64,000 bases of DNA. Source: Neoarius graeffei (Eukaryota > Chordata > Actinopteri > Siluriformes > Ariidae). How positions within the stretch are numbered: position 1 is the stretch's first letter; the number at the start of each line of letters is the position of its first letter. The position numbers and the translations under genes are program-made. Shown here one piece after another: positions 1-10,174 of this stretch. The notes beneath the pieces are model-generated. The model saw nothing but the letters and a program-made list of their open reading frames with translations, had not been told where the DNA came from and did not search any database. The DNA is taken from positions 48,753,521 through 48,817,520 of the forward strand of contig NC_083587.1 in the NCBI RefSeq assembly GCF_027579695.1, given 5' to 3'.

Positions 1-324
1 CACAAGATCGGCCTTCAGGAAGCGAGAACACAGACGGGTAAGCGCCGACTCTGATTTGGATACAAAACAACAAAAACAATAACACTCATTGTTTACCTGC
101 ATTTAGATTAATACATGTAACTTGTATTGCGTGTTTAAGTTACCGGTATAAGATTATTTAATTTGCTTCAGAATGTGATTGTCCCAGTTCATCTGATTAT
201 TTAATTAGCCTTTTACGTTTTATCAGTGAAAATGCATGCATGTACATGTATGTTGCATAAGTTATAACACCTATCCTGTTTTAATGAGAGTCAACCCACA
301 ATCAGTGAAGTCAAATCAGTCTTA
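1..324. other. No gene seen
   Basis: AT-rich DNA without a credible coding frame or a repeat I can name. It ends at the TTA target site of the first MITE. Confidence 0.5.
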
Positions 325-1015
325 GGCTACGTTTACATTACGTCGAATCAGCGGATCATCAGATTAACGTTCTTAAAACGATTCGCGTTGACACTAAAAC
401 CGTTAGCCGTGCACACAGCAACACCAATACGCGGATACGCTCGGCTCCGCAGGCATCCTGCGCTCCAAATCACTCCGCCCTGAACAGCGAGTGCCCTCTG
501 GAGGGTGCGCACTCCGGCCCTGCGCAGCTCACAGAGCGCGCGAGTGAAGTGAACAAGCTGTGATTCGGGACTGAGCCACTGTGTGTGTGATCCCAGCGCA
601 TATCACTTATTACTTGCAAGTGGAAGGATGGCAAGCCTAAAGACAATCATAACTACACAATGGGCAGTATTTGCATCAGTATTTGCAGTATTTTCATACT
701 TTTATACTCTTTAATGAAAGGTGATACAAGGCGGAAGTCTGCGCCGTTTTTCAGCAGTCGCGTCACATGACCAACGCCAGCGAATCAGGAAGGTGGATGT
801 CACAGTGACGTTGTCCAATGAGACGCCAGCTAGAGCTCAGCACAGCGTATTCGCGTATTCTCAATGTTTACACAGCACCGGAGCTGATACGATCTAGATT
901 GAATACGTGGACGCTGGCGGATTCCCGTTTCCCCGCTTTTTCAGGGGGGTTAATGTAAACGGACAGTGCGTCCGCGAAGAAAACGAGACAGATACGGTCT
1001 AGTGTAAACGTAGCC
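325..1015. mobile_element. Harbinger-type MITE
   Basis: Terminal inverted repeats GGCTACGTTTACATTA and its complement end in TAAACGTAGCC, flanked on both sides by TTA (322-324 and 1016-1018). A 3-bp TTA duplication is typical of PIF/Harbinger. A relative, inverted internally and with TCA duplication, lies at 35444-36022 in intron 3; both share the GC-rich core with GCGCACTCC/CTCTGGAGGG. Confidence 0.75.
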
Positions 1016-1181
1016 TTAGTTGAGCAAGTCGGTAACGGGATTTCTTACTTTCACCAGAAATTTTTATCTATATGACTTTGGTCTATAGCTGTAAAAAGCC
1101 TCGGCTTTAAAACCGGTTCCTGCTGTGATGTCACGCGCTCAGGGCTGGCTGGCTCAGCGGGGCAGCTCAAATGCCAACTTT

Positions 1182-1182
<1 letters not shown>

Positions 1183-1257
<75 letters not shown>
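1183..1257. repeat. (TA)n microsatellite
   Basis: About 37 uninterrupted AT/TA dinucleotides. The apparent 70-aa frame across it (poly Tyr-Ile) is an artefact of the repeat. Confidence 0.95.
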
Positions 1258-1259
<2 letters not shown>

Positions 1260-1357
1260 CCCCTTTTTATTCCCATTTATGCAGCATACAAGAATCAAGG
1301 ATGGAGATACTATCCACTTAAATTTATTTTAAAATAAAGGTTCTGCATATCTCCTTT

Positions 1358-2105
1358 AAGATAGATAGATAGATTCTTTATTGTCATTGCACATTACTAC
1401 ATTACTATACAACGAAACACTGTTTGAGGGCTCAGATCACAGCAGTATATCAATAAAATAAAAATAAAATAAAAAAATATATACATAACCTTTTAAAAAG
1501 CAGCATATTGGCATATAAACAGCAGTATAAATTGCAGTATGTACTTATAAAATGTAACCAAACACAGTAAGGTGCAGAGTGTGGGTCCAAGTCCGGATCA
1601 GGCCTCCAGCAGAGCTTTTACAGCCCTGGGGAAGAAGCTATTTTGGTGTCTTGCTGTTTGTGACTTTATGACCCTGAGCCTGCCAGAGGGAAGGCTGTCA
1701 AAAAGACATTGTCCGGGGTGAGTGCAGTCAGTCCTAATCTTTGTGGATCTGTTTCTCAGCCTGGCAGAGTAAATCTGTTCCAGGGATTGGAGAGGGGTAC
1801 CAATGATTTTAGATGCAGTCCTGATGATCCACTGCAGATCTTTCCTCTCCTCTGAGATGCAGCTGGAGAACCACACTATGCATCCATAGCTCAGATCACT
1901 TTGCATGCTGCACTGGTAGAAGTTGGTGAGGCGCTTCTGTGAGAACCCAGTTTTCCTCAGGGATCGCAGGAAGAAGAGTCTCTGCTGGGCCTTCTTCACC
2001 ACCTCTCTGGTGTTCACTCCCCATGTCAGGTCGTCTGAGAGGTGAACACCGAGGTACCTGAAGCTCCCCACCTGTTCCACCTCCTCCTTTAAGTACAGTA
2101 CTCGA
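1358..2105 (-). mobile_element. LINE 3' end (L2/CR1-like reverse transcriptase C-terminus)
   Basis: The minus strand encodes at 2080-1598 the C-terminal part of a non-LTR retrotransposon ORF2: SFRYLGVHLSDDLTW, then RLFFLRSLRK, a Cys/Trp stretch CIVWFSS, RTASKIIG and HPGQCLFDSLPSGRLR..NSFFPRAV. These follow the RT domain in L2/CR1-type LINEs. The copy is 5' truncated; its 3' UTR ends in a GATA/ATAG tail (1360-1374) after an AATAAAG-like signal, as in many fish LINEs. Confidence 0.8.
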
Positions 2106-2141
2106 GTAAATGTACTTCATTACTGTCCATCTCTGCTTATC

Positions 2142-2481
2142 CATCCATCCATTATCTGTAGCCGCTTATCCTGTACAGGGTCGCAGGCAAGCTGGAGCCT
2201 ATCCCAGCTGACTATGGGCGAGAGGCAGGGTATACCCTGGACAAGTCACCAGATCATTGCAGGGCTGACACATAGAGACAAATAGCCATTCACACTCATG
2301 GTCAATTTAGAGCCACCAATTAGCCTAACCTGCATGTCTTTGGACTGTGGAGGAAACCGGAGCACCCGGAGGAAACCCACATTGAGAACATGCAAACTCC
2401 ACACAGAAAGGCCCCTGTTGGCCACTGAGCTCGATCCTTCTTGCTGTGAGGCGACAGTGTGAACCACTACACCACCCACTT
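2142..2481 (-). mobile_element. tRNA-derived SINE, tail type 1
   Basis: On the minus strand the order is a tRNA-like head (variant B box near GGTTCAC/GCTCGATCC), the conserved body with CATGTTCTC and GCTCCGGTTTCC, and the type-1 tail ending at ATTATCTGTAGCCGCTTATCC followed by (CATC)n. It is a diverged copy of the family seen at 55168-55547. Confidence 0.8.
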
Positions 2482-2483
2482 AT

Positions 2484-2846
2484 GAAGAAACCTTTATTTG
2501 TCACATGCACACTTCAAGCACAGTGAGATTCATCCTCTGCATTTAACCCATCTGAAGCAGTGAACACACACACCCAGAGCAGTTGGCCGCCATACTACAG
2601 CACCCTTGGGAGCAGTCAGGGGTTAGGTACCTTGCTCAAGGGCACTTCAGCCCAAGGCCGCCCCATGTTAACCTAACTGCATGTCTTTGAACTGTGGGGG
2701 AAACCGGAGCACTCGGAGGAAACCCACGCAGACACGGGGAGAACATACAAACTCCACACAGAAAGGCCCCTGCTGGCGGCTGGGCTCGAACCCAGAACTT
2801 TCTTGCTGTAAGGCAACAGTGCTAACCACTACACCACCACGCCACC
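2484..2846 (-). mobile_element. tRNA-derived SINE, tail type 2
   Basis: The head and body are those of the type-1 SINE, but after GCAGTTAGGTTAAC the tail changes to CATGGGGCGGCCTTGGGCTG...GTGACAAATAAAGGTTTCTT. It lies head-to-head with the next copy at 2849-3181. Confidence 0.75.
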
Positions 2847-2848
2847 AT

Positions 2849-3181
2849 GGTGGTGTCGTGGTTTGCATCCAAAACTTTGGAAGTGTGCTGGGCAGCACGG
2901 TCGCCTCACAGCAAGAAGGTTCTGGGTTCGAACCCAGCAGCCGGCGAGGGCCTTTCTGTGCCGAGTTTGCATGTTCTCCCCGTGTCTGCGTGGGTTTCCT
3001 CTGGGTGCTCCGGTTTCCCCCACAATCCAAAGACATGCAGGTTACGTTAATATGGGACGGCCTTGGGCTGAGGTGCCCTTGAGCGAGGCACCTAACTCCC
3101 AACCGCTCCCAGGGCGCTGTTAGCATGGTTGCCCACTGCTCTGGGTATGTATGTGTGTGTTCACTGCTTCAGATGGGTTAA
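2849..3181 (+). mobile_element. tRNA-derived SINE, tail type 2, head disrupted
   Basis: Plus-strand copy with a short foreign piece (about 2860-2885) in the head, the B-box GGTTCGAACCC near 2926, the shared body, and the type-2 tail cut at AGATGGGTTA where the next inverted copy starts. Confidence 0.7.
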
Positions 3182-3540
3182 GAAGAAACCTTTATTCATC
3201 ACATGCACACTTCAAGCACAGTGAAATTCATCCTCTGCATTTAACCCATCTGAAGCAGTGAACACACGCGCACACACACCCAGAGCAGTGGGCAGCCACA
3301 CCAGAGCGCCCGGGGAGCAGTCAGGGGTCAGGTACCTTGCTCAAGGGCACCTCAGCCCAAGGCCGCCCCACGTCAACCTAACTGCATGTCTTTGGATTGT
3401 GGAGGAAACCCACACAGACAACATGCAAACTCCACACAGAAAGGCCCTCGCCCAAGGACGCGTTATCCTAATGGGCTTCATGGGCAGCTGCCCAGGGCCT
3501 CGGCCACTAGGGGGCCTCAGAGGTAGCGAGATCGGAAAAT

Positions 3541-3924
3541 CTCATCTCATCTCATCTCATTATCTCTAGCCGCTTTATCCTGTTCTACAGGGTCGCAGGC
3601 AAGCTGGAGCCTATCCCAGCTGACTACGGGCGAAAGGCGGGGTACACCCTGGACAAGTCGCCAAGTCATCACAGGGCTGACACATAGACACAGACAACCA
3701 TTCACACTCACATTCACACCTACGCTCAATTTAGAGTCACCAGTCAACCTAACCTGCATGTCTTTGGACTGTGGGGGAAACCGGAGCACCCGGAGGAAAC
3801 CCACGCGGACACGGGGAGAACATGCAAACTCCGCACAGAAAGGCCCTCGCCGGCCATGGGGCTCAAACCTGGACCTTCTTGCTGTGAGGCGACAGCGCTA
3901 ACCACTACACCACCGTGCCGCCCC
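3541..3924 (-). mobile_element. SINE, tail type 1
   Basis: Full-length minus-strand copy with (CTCAT)n tail and target duplication AGATCGGAAAAT at 3529-3540 and 3925-3936. The nearly intact duplication suggests recent insertion. Confidence 0.9.
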
Positions 3925-3967
3925 AGATCGGAAAATATGAAATGATATTTTCAGAAGTTTTGATCAT

Positions 3968-4339
3968 CTCATCTCATTATCTCTAGCCGCTTTATCCTTC
4001 TACAGGGTCACAGGCAAGCTGGAGCCTATCCCAGCTGACTACGGGCGAAAGGCGGGGTACACCCTGGACAAGTCGCCAGGTCATCACAGGGCTGACACAT
4101 AGACACAGACAACCATTCACACTCACATTCACACCTACGGTCAATTTAGAGTCACCAGTTAACCTAACCTGCATGTCTTTGGACTGTGGGGGAAACCGGA
4201 GCACCCGGAGGAAACCCACGCGGACACGGGGAGAACATGCAAACTCCACACAGAAAGGCCCTCGCCGGCCCCGGGGCTCGAACCCAGGACCTTCTTGCTG
4301 TGAGGCGACAGCGCTAACCACTACACCACCGTGCCGCCC
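3968..4339 (-). mobile_element. SINE, tail type 1
   Basis: Full-length minus-strand copy with target duplication AGTTTTGATCAT at 3956-3967 and 4340-4351. Only about 43 bp separate it from the previous copy in the same orientation. The overlapping frames on both strands are SINE shadows, not genes. Confidence 0.9.
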
Positions 4340-5193
4340 AGTTTTGATCATATTGCTAACATTTTTGATGCGTTTCACCACCCGTAAGGAAGCCCACCTT
4401 GTCCTGTCGCATAAATCACCCGTCACTGTCAATATGATCACTGTCCACCATGTCTTCACACGCTACGCCAGCTTGAGTTCAATGATTTAATGAATGACTT
4501 CGCTTTCCAGAAAAGTAGGAAAGTGCCCTTGTAAGTTGACCCATGGCTGTCAAACTGAATGCGCAAAGCTGTGTGCCGCTGCTGTTTGGGACATTACGTG
4601 TGTGAAAGGATGAAATGTTTCACATAGCCTAACATTTTGAGATTTATTTCTGAGAAGCAAGATATTTTTCTTTCTTTGTTATCGCTCTTTGTTTTCACAA
4701 GTTAAAAGTCGCCTGGATTCCAAAATGAAAACGAACGGTTATATACCAAATGAATGTTCTTGTTCTGAATACTAAAGAGACTGTTGTAGGCCTCAGTTAT
4801 GTTCTTGATATGTTGTTCATTGACTCACTCATTCAAAGGCTTCTTGAGGCTAAACTTTAGTTAACCAGACTTGTTAACCGTGATGTCTGATGGATTTTTT
4901 CACCATGCAGTTGCCTATTTCACCATTGCTTTTTCTCGATTAAATAGGTGTTGATGGATATAAAGTTTTATCGTTCAATAGTATTTCTAATTGTGCCACT
5001 GTCATTATTTAAGTTTCTGTGTCTAGTTAGACAGGCACGTCTGAGGGGGTGAATTTGCTGAGCACAGTTGACAACAGGCAGGGGTGGGGCCTCGGGGGGG
5101 TGTCTGCCCAGGGCCTCGGCAAGGGTTAATGCGGCCCTGCCCTCGCCAGCCACTGGGTTTGAACCTGGAACCTTCTTGCTGTGAGGCGACCAT

Positions 5194-5749
5194 GTACCCC
5201 TTTTCCACCAAATCAGTTCCAGGGCTGGTGCTGGTTCACAACTCGTTCAACTTGCGAGCCAGCTGAGAACCAGTTTGCTTTTCCATCGCTTGCGGTGCTA
5301 AGGGAAGCCACGTCATTACGTCGCTGTATACGTCAGTTACATCGCTGTATACGTCAGTTACGTCGCTGTATACGTCAGTTACGTCGCTACGTTTGCATAA
5401 ACCTTGGCGCGACTATCAAAGCAAAAACAACACAGAAGAAGCAGTAGCAGCAGCAACAACAACAACAACAATAATAAAAATGGATGACTTCGCGTTTGTA
5501 CAGCTGCTGCTTCTCGTCGCTTAAAAATGGTGATCTTGTTATTGTTGTTGGTCTTAACAACTCCGCCCCCCCGCTGACGTAAGCGGTTCTTTCCTCTGGC
5601 CCAGCAGAGAGTTGGTGCTAGCCTGGAACTGGTTTTTCTGGCCCCAGAGCCAGTTCTTTGTCAGTGGAAACAGAAAACCCGGTTCCAAACTAAGCACTGG
5701 CCCCGAACCAGCCCTGGAACTGCTTTGGTGGAAAAGGGGCACACTGCAC
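5194..5749. mobile_element. tacccctttt MITE, copy A
   Basis: Inverted ends TACCCCTTTTCCACCAAATC and the complement of TGCCCCTTTTCCACCAAAGC. Inside are four units of a 20-bp repeat with TACGTCAGTTACGTCGC (5310-5392), a CAG/CAA run and a short frame [15 protein letters not shown] type-2 SINE tail (5750-5815) follows, ending at AATAAAG. Related copies: 7070-9196, 27686-29427, 50246-50784. Confidence 0.75.
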
Positions 5750-6173
5750 CAAATGCAGAGAGGAAGTTTCACAAGTGTGTGATGAATAAAGTTGTGCTTT
5801 CTTTCTTTTTCTTCTGTCGTTCTTGGAGGGTTGCCACCCATCCCATAAAATACGGAATCGTCCTTTATTTGGCAATTAAATCTTGTGTCCCGTATTGAAC
5901 CGATACGGGACGCGATTTGTTCCATATTTTCATAAATGTCCAATACACATGTCTGTCTCACACATATCAACACTAAATCTAACAATAATGAACAAAATAA
6001 AACAGGAAATACTACGTTGCGGGATCTACCCAGGACACAAACCCCTCCACTCTGTCTCACGCTCTGTGCATCTGTGCTTGGCTGCCTGCGTCACTGCGTG
6101 TGGTGCTGTCACGGTTGCCTAGAGACAGACAACACACACCGGCGCTGCTCAAAAAACCCGGGCCTTTTAAAAA

Positions 6174-6330
6174 TGTCTGCTGCACCCGGGACTCCACCAC
6201 GTCCTCAAAAGCGTAAACGCTTACAAAAATACAGACGTGAGTGGGAAGAGGCACATCCTTGGCTGGATGAACTCAGGACTGTTGAGGGAAGGAGTAATGT
6301 TTTGCACTTTCTTGTTTTCTGCATTCTTGA
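6174..6330 (+). pseudogene. hAT transposase N-terminal remnant
   Basis: From the ATG at 6174 the frame reads MSAAPGTPPRPQKRKRLQKY, then RREWEEAHPWLDELRTVEGR. A basic start followed by a W..E...WL segment is how many fish hAT transposases begin, just before the BED zinc finger. The zinc-binding residues do not follow; the frame ends soon after. It is a decayed 5' exon kept in a non-autonomous element. Assignment is by style of sequence only. Confidence 0.4.
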
Positions 6331-7785
6331 ATAAGCAGACATACATGTTTGTTGTGTTTTTGTTGTTTTTTGTTCTCTTTTTTCCTCTCTAAGTAAAAAT
6401 GTCCCCAAGGTTCACAAAGAGAGTCCCTACACCAAGAACAGTTATGCACTTACATTTACAGTGATATTAAGTTCTCAATATATTTAGATTATATTTTAAA
6501 AGTTCATTGTTGCCCACTTGTACATTATACATTTTTACAGCATTGGCAATAAAGCATTTCAAGCTTTAAGTATGAGTAATTGCTTTCTTGATCACCCCTT
6601 TACTAAAAACACCTACAAAATAAAACATACCACTGCTGCGGGCACCCCACCCCATGGAAGTCGTGCCCGTGGTGGTCATAACCCCAAGGAGCCGTGGTGG
6701 GCGTCCCTTATTTTCATTTCTGAATGGTGGCAACCAGAGCATTTTTTAACATAGTTACTGGGAGACCAAATGGTCTCCCAGTGGCCAGATTTGTTCTCCT
6801 AGTCAATGCCAAACCAGCTTCACTGGGAGACCAAATTTTAAACCAAGTTATGTCTTATCATTTGGTTCAATCAGTTGCAATTAATTAACCAAGTACCATG
6901 TAAGTATACATTTAACAAGGAAATTGGCACTGCATTAACTATGTTGATATTATGCTGGCTGAAACGAGGATTCGTAATGCGGCAATTTGCATCACAGAAT
7001 ATGCCGCAGCGGTGCAGCCGCATGGACTCTGGGGCCTGTGATTGTATTGCCCAGACCAGTTGGTCTCCTATACCCCTTTTCCACCAAATCAGTTCCAGGG
7101 CTGGTTCGGGGCTGGTGCTGGTGCTGGTTCACAACTCGTTCAACTTGCGAGCCAGCTGAGAACCAGTTTGCTTTTCCATAGCTCGTGGTGCTAAGGGAAG
7201 CCACATCATTATGTCGCTGGATACGTCAGTTACGTCGCTGTATACATCAGTTATGTCGCTGTATACGTCAGTTACGTCGCTACGTGTGCATAAACCTTGG
7301 CGTGAATATCGAAGCAAAAACAACATGGAAGAAGCAGCAGCAGCAACAACAACAACAACAATAATAATAAATGACTTCGTGTTTGGACAGCTGCTGCTTC
7401 TCATTGCTTAAAAATGGCGATCTTTCATGGTCTTGTTATTGTTGTTGGTCTTAACAACTCCGCCCCCCGCTGACATAAGCAGTTCTTTCCTCTGGCCCAG
7501 CAGAGAGTTGGTGCTAGCCTGGAACCGGTTTTTCTTAGCCTGAGCCCGCCCATCCTAAGCGTGACGCAACACAAGGGCCTATTGCGAGCTTAGTCTGGCC
7601 AGGCAAGCTATCTACAGCTCTTCCAAGCTCCCGAAAAATCGGGAACCAATCAACTTTGAGCATCTCCAACGGCCCTGGGTAGAGGCGTGTTCAAGGCACT
7701 GACGTAGTAGAACTGCGACCGGAAGCCATAGATTGTTTACAGAATCTATGCCGGAAGCGCTTCATTCAAGCTTCCGCATCTATTA

Positions 7786-7962
7786 CGCATAGATGCTGTA
7801 TTGAAAGCATTCAACGGGAAGTTCTCATTGAAAACGGAGCAAAGAGCAGCCCTGGAGGTATTTATTGAAAGGAAGGACGTTTTCGCCTTGCTCCCGACCG
7901 GCTTCGGTAAGAGTTTAATCTACCAGTTAGCCCCGTTGCGTCGCATACGTCAGAGGAAAGAG
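7786..7962 (+). pseudogene. RecQ-like helicase fragment (Walker A region)
   Basis: The + frame from about 7786 reads DAVLKAFNGKFSLKTEQRAA, LEVFIERKDVFALLPTGFGK and SLIYQLAP before a stop at 7963. A Q-motif-like segment 20-25 residues before the Walker A motif LLPTGFGKS (bases 7891-7914) is the layout of RecQ helicases. Only the first 55-60 residues remain, with no start codon. RecQ-like frames are common in repetitive fish loci; whether they belong to a transposon or are captured host sequence is not known from this copy. Confidence 0.6.
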
Positions 7963-7992
7963 TGATGTGATTGGTTTAAGCTTCGTCACAGA

Positions 7993-8942
7993 CTACGTTT
8001 ACATGCACATTCAAATCGAGCTGCTGTCGGTAATCGAGCTGAAGGTCCCAGCAGGGTGCCAGAGAAATCCAATCCTACATGCACACAATGAAATCGGGCT
8101 ATTGTGTGAGGTGCATTGTGCACCCGAGCCACAGGTGGCGCAACACGCCCCATCGTGTTGGTACACTTCCGGTTGTCGTCATGAAGAAGAGCTATTCAAG
8201 AGTGTAAACAAAGTTATCAGTTCCGTGTTCTCCATTGCGCGTTTTTCTCCCGTCCATTAATTTTAATATATTCAACTCCTTAAGCTGAATGAGCATGAAC
8301 TCTGTCTCCTCATTGCTCCAGAAGTGCACGTTTCTGCTTGCCTGTGGCAGTGGGGGCGTGGTCAAGCGCCGGTCTGTGACAGGAGGGCGGAGCCAGGGAA
8401 GGTGAGTGGCAGAATCACTTCACCTGATGGTAATTAACCTGTGTTTGTGTGTCTTCCCAGTAACCGCGCCCTATTTAAGGAGGCAGAGGGAGAGCAGAGG
8501 GGACAGCTCATCCTGGGACTAGAACACAGCGCGCGCGCGTGTGTTTTTCTCTCAAGAATAAAAGTAGGCTGTTAAACTGAAAAGTCTGACAATAAAAAGC
8601 CTATTAGTACCAGAAGCTTTGTCCTGCCGTCCTCTGTGCTCCACCCACACTTCAGAGAGCTCTACATCGCCATTTTCTCTTCTTCGTTTGTTCCTCCTGA
8701 CCTCTTCTGCTGCTCGCTACTACTGTTGTCATGCCGACCGAGGCTGTTGTGTTTCCCGCTTGTGGTCTCGTCACTCCCGGAAGTAGCTCGACAACTAGCT
8801 CGATAGGGTATACATGCACAAAGTAGCTCGGCAGAAATCGCATAAACTAGGTCGTGTAGCTCGATTCCGAGAAATCAAGTTCGGTTCAATTCAGTCGAGC
8901 AACGGCAGAAATTCGATTCTCTCTATGTGCATGTAAACGTAG
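7993..8942. mobile_element. MITE with CTACGTTTACATGCACAT ends
   Basis: Long inverted repeats starting CTACGTTTACATGCACAT and rich in TCGAGCT words; a second copy is at 30602-31593. The minus strand holds a short basic frame (MTTVVASSRRGQEEQTKKRK, about 8730-8652) that may be a transposase leader. It carries an LTR-like insert. Confidence 0.65.
8375..8645 (+). mobile_element. Possible solo LTR
   Basis: The segment starts TGTGACAGGAGGGCGGAGCC, has a TATA-like TATTTAAGG at 8472-8480 and two AATAAAA signals (8559, 8592), followed by a TGCTCC-type end. This is how fish gypsy LTRs look. No target duplication was found, and the 3' border is uncertain. Confidence 0.4.
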
Positions 8943-9249
8943 TGACAGCCTTTTCTGGCTTCGACCAGTAGCAAACTGAGGCATTTCAGGGAGGCGGGTC
9001 AACCACGGGCTCTGGGAAACGGCTGGGCTTAATATCTTGGCCAGACCAATAGCTCGTAGAGCTTTGTCGCATTAGCCAGACTAGGTTTTTCTGGCCCCAG
9101 AGCCAGTTCTTTGTCAGTGGAAGCAGAAAACCCGGTTCCAAACTAAGCACTGGCCCCGAACCAGCCCTGGAACTGATTTGGTGGAAAAGGGGCACAAGTG
9201 GAAAATCCTTAAAAAATGCTCTGGTGGCAACCCTACGTTCTTGATTGTA

Positions 9250-10077
9250 ATTTCTTGCCCTCGGCGCTGCATTTCCCTCAACATGGCAACTCTCAGGCCG
9301 TCAACCCGAAAGGCCGAGCATAGCGTTTAAACGGACCAATGAGCGCGCGGGCACGCGACGTCTTTGGAACCTTCTGGATTTGAACCAATCGTTCCCTGAG
9401 TGACGTAATCAAGTCGCGTAGTAGTAAATAAACCGAATGGACGGGCGAGCTAAAAATGACTGACACAACAACTTCTGACCCAAACCTTGGACTATATCGC
9501 TTTTGTTTTCGATAAAACCGTTTTTAAACCGGATTTCTTTCCCTCCAGCGACACTATATTCGTGTATATTCACTACTACTACTGCTTCCTGCGGTCTGTT
9601 TAAGTATGAATGACTGACTAGTTTAGCATCAAGCTAGCTGCCTCATTCGTTTATTAAATACTCCAGTGCAGGGAATACTTCATGCATTAGAAGCTATAAG
9701 AGAATATATATATAGAGAGAGAGGTACTTTATACTGTATCTGAACTTAAACTGAGTCTCTGTGAGCTTTAGTGTACTTTCCAGGACACGCAGTAACGTAA
9801 ACAACTGTAGCTGTTGTGTGTAGCTAGTAGCTAGATAGCAGTTCTTGTGCTGTGACTGATATTTATGGTGCAAAAAAAAAAAAAAGTCGTACAGCATTAA
9901 ATTATCGACCAACATCTCTGTGCGTAATGTCCAAGCTCGTCGTTAGCTAGTAACAGATAAGCCTGAATGAATGAATGTCTTGAAGCTAAGCTAATAAGCT
10001 AACTCAAAGTGCGAGCTGAGTACGCGCTCGGTTTTAAAGCTGCAAAAGGAAGAAGAAGAAGGAGGAGAATCGAAACC
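9250..10077 (+). promoter_or_regulatory. Probable mindy3 promoter and 5' UTR
   Basis: This non-repeat segment lies between the transposon nest and the start codon. It holds CCAAT boxes at 9336-9340 and 9385-9389, a CRE-like TGACGTAA at 9401-9408 and several CpGs (GAGCGCGCGGGCACGCGACG near 9341), and no clear TATA box. These are features of a CpG promoter of a broadly expressed gene. A run of A at 9872-9884 and an (AT)n/(GA)n patch near 9704-9722 lie inside it. The transcription start is not determined. Confidence 0.55.
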
Positions 10078-10174
10078 ATGTCGGATTTAAACCGAGAGCT
10101 TTTGGAGCTGGTTTGGGGGAAACAAGCGAGCAGCAGCGGAGTGTCTGCGTCTCTGTTCCGCAGGTGGACCCAAG
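10078..10174 (+). CDS. mindy3: mindy3 exon 1 (start codon)
   Basis: The ATG at 10078 has A at -3 and opens a frame of 32 codons plus one base ending in RRWTQ, followed by a gtagtc donor. This matches the N-terminus of MINDY3. The split Gly codon is completed by exon 2 to give the WTQGFVFSE junction of the family. The upstream stretch is GC-rich with purine runs and is probably 5' UTR. Confidence 0.95.

Larger units (their letters stand above)
3453..5139. mobile_element. hAT-type element, non-autonomous
   Basis: Flanked by perfect 8-bp duplications CCCTCGCC (3445-3452 and 5140-5147), as expected for hAT. Ends read CAAGGACGCGTTATCCTAA and, inverted on the right, CAGGGCCGCATTAACCCTT. No transposase frame is visible. 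It hosts two later SINE insertions. The interior 4341-5080 is AT-rich and has no coding signal. Confidence 0.75.
3182..5193 (-). mobile_element. tRNA-derived SINE, tail type 2, split by a hAT element
   Basis: The tail and body run 3182-3452 and the tRNA-like head resumes at 5140 (CCCTCGCC..GGGTTTGAACCTGGAACC) up to 5193. The 8-bp CCCTCGCC is present on both sides of the inserted hAT. The far end of the head is cut by the tacccctttt MITE that starts at 5194. Confidence 0.75.
7536..9083. mobile_element. Unclassified DNA element with 9-bp target duplication and RecQ-like remnant
   Basis: The 9-bp direct repeat GGTTTTTCT (7527-7535 and 9084-9092) brackets TAGCCTGAGCCCGCCC at the left and a right end whose complement is TAGTCTGGCTAATGCG. 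The interior holds a helicase fragment (7786-7962) and is interrupted by a further MITE. The uninterrupted MITE copies A and D confirm the empty site (CTGGTTTTTCTGGCC). Confidence 0.7.
7070..9196. mobile_element. tacccctttt MITE, copy B, interrupted
   Basis: The left part (7070-7535) has the same ends, three units of the TACGTCAG repeat and the CAGCAGCAA/CAATAATAATAA run as copy A. The right part resumes at 9093 with TGGCCCCAGAGCCAG and ends at GGTGGAAAAGGGGCA. The gap is filled by the element at 7536-9083. Confidence 0.75.
5826..9235. mobile_element. hAT-type element, outermost layer of a nest
   Basis: Both sides carry the 8-bp direct repeat CGTTCTTG (5818-5825 and 9236-9243). Ends are GAGGGTTGCCACC and GGTGGCAACCCTA, a classic hAT TIR. 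The inner ends differ after about 13 bp, and a second internal GGTGGCAACCAGAGC at about 6729 is inverted to the right end, so the unit may be a fusion of two related hATs. Internal landmarks: BED-like remnant at 6174-6330, a small palindrome at 6755-6781, and the MITE copy B. Confidence 0.7.

Noticed and set aside
1125..1337. 70-codon frame across (TA)n
   Set aside because: Poly Tyr-Ile from a microsatellite.
2668..3126. Long overlapping frames on both strands (also at 3992-4490, 13747-14194, 55047-55544, 55985-56314, 62194-62496)
   Set aside because: They recur in every SINE copy and translate the same SINE body and head; no start or protein family supports them.
5936..6334. 132-codon gene upstream of mindy3
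   Set aside because: Only the part from 6174 resembles a protein and it is a hAT leader within GGTTGCCACC inverted repeats.
8375..8645. Full LTR retrotransposon
   Set aside because: No second LTR, primer site or gag-pol frame is present.
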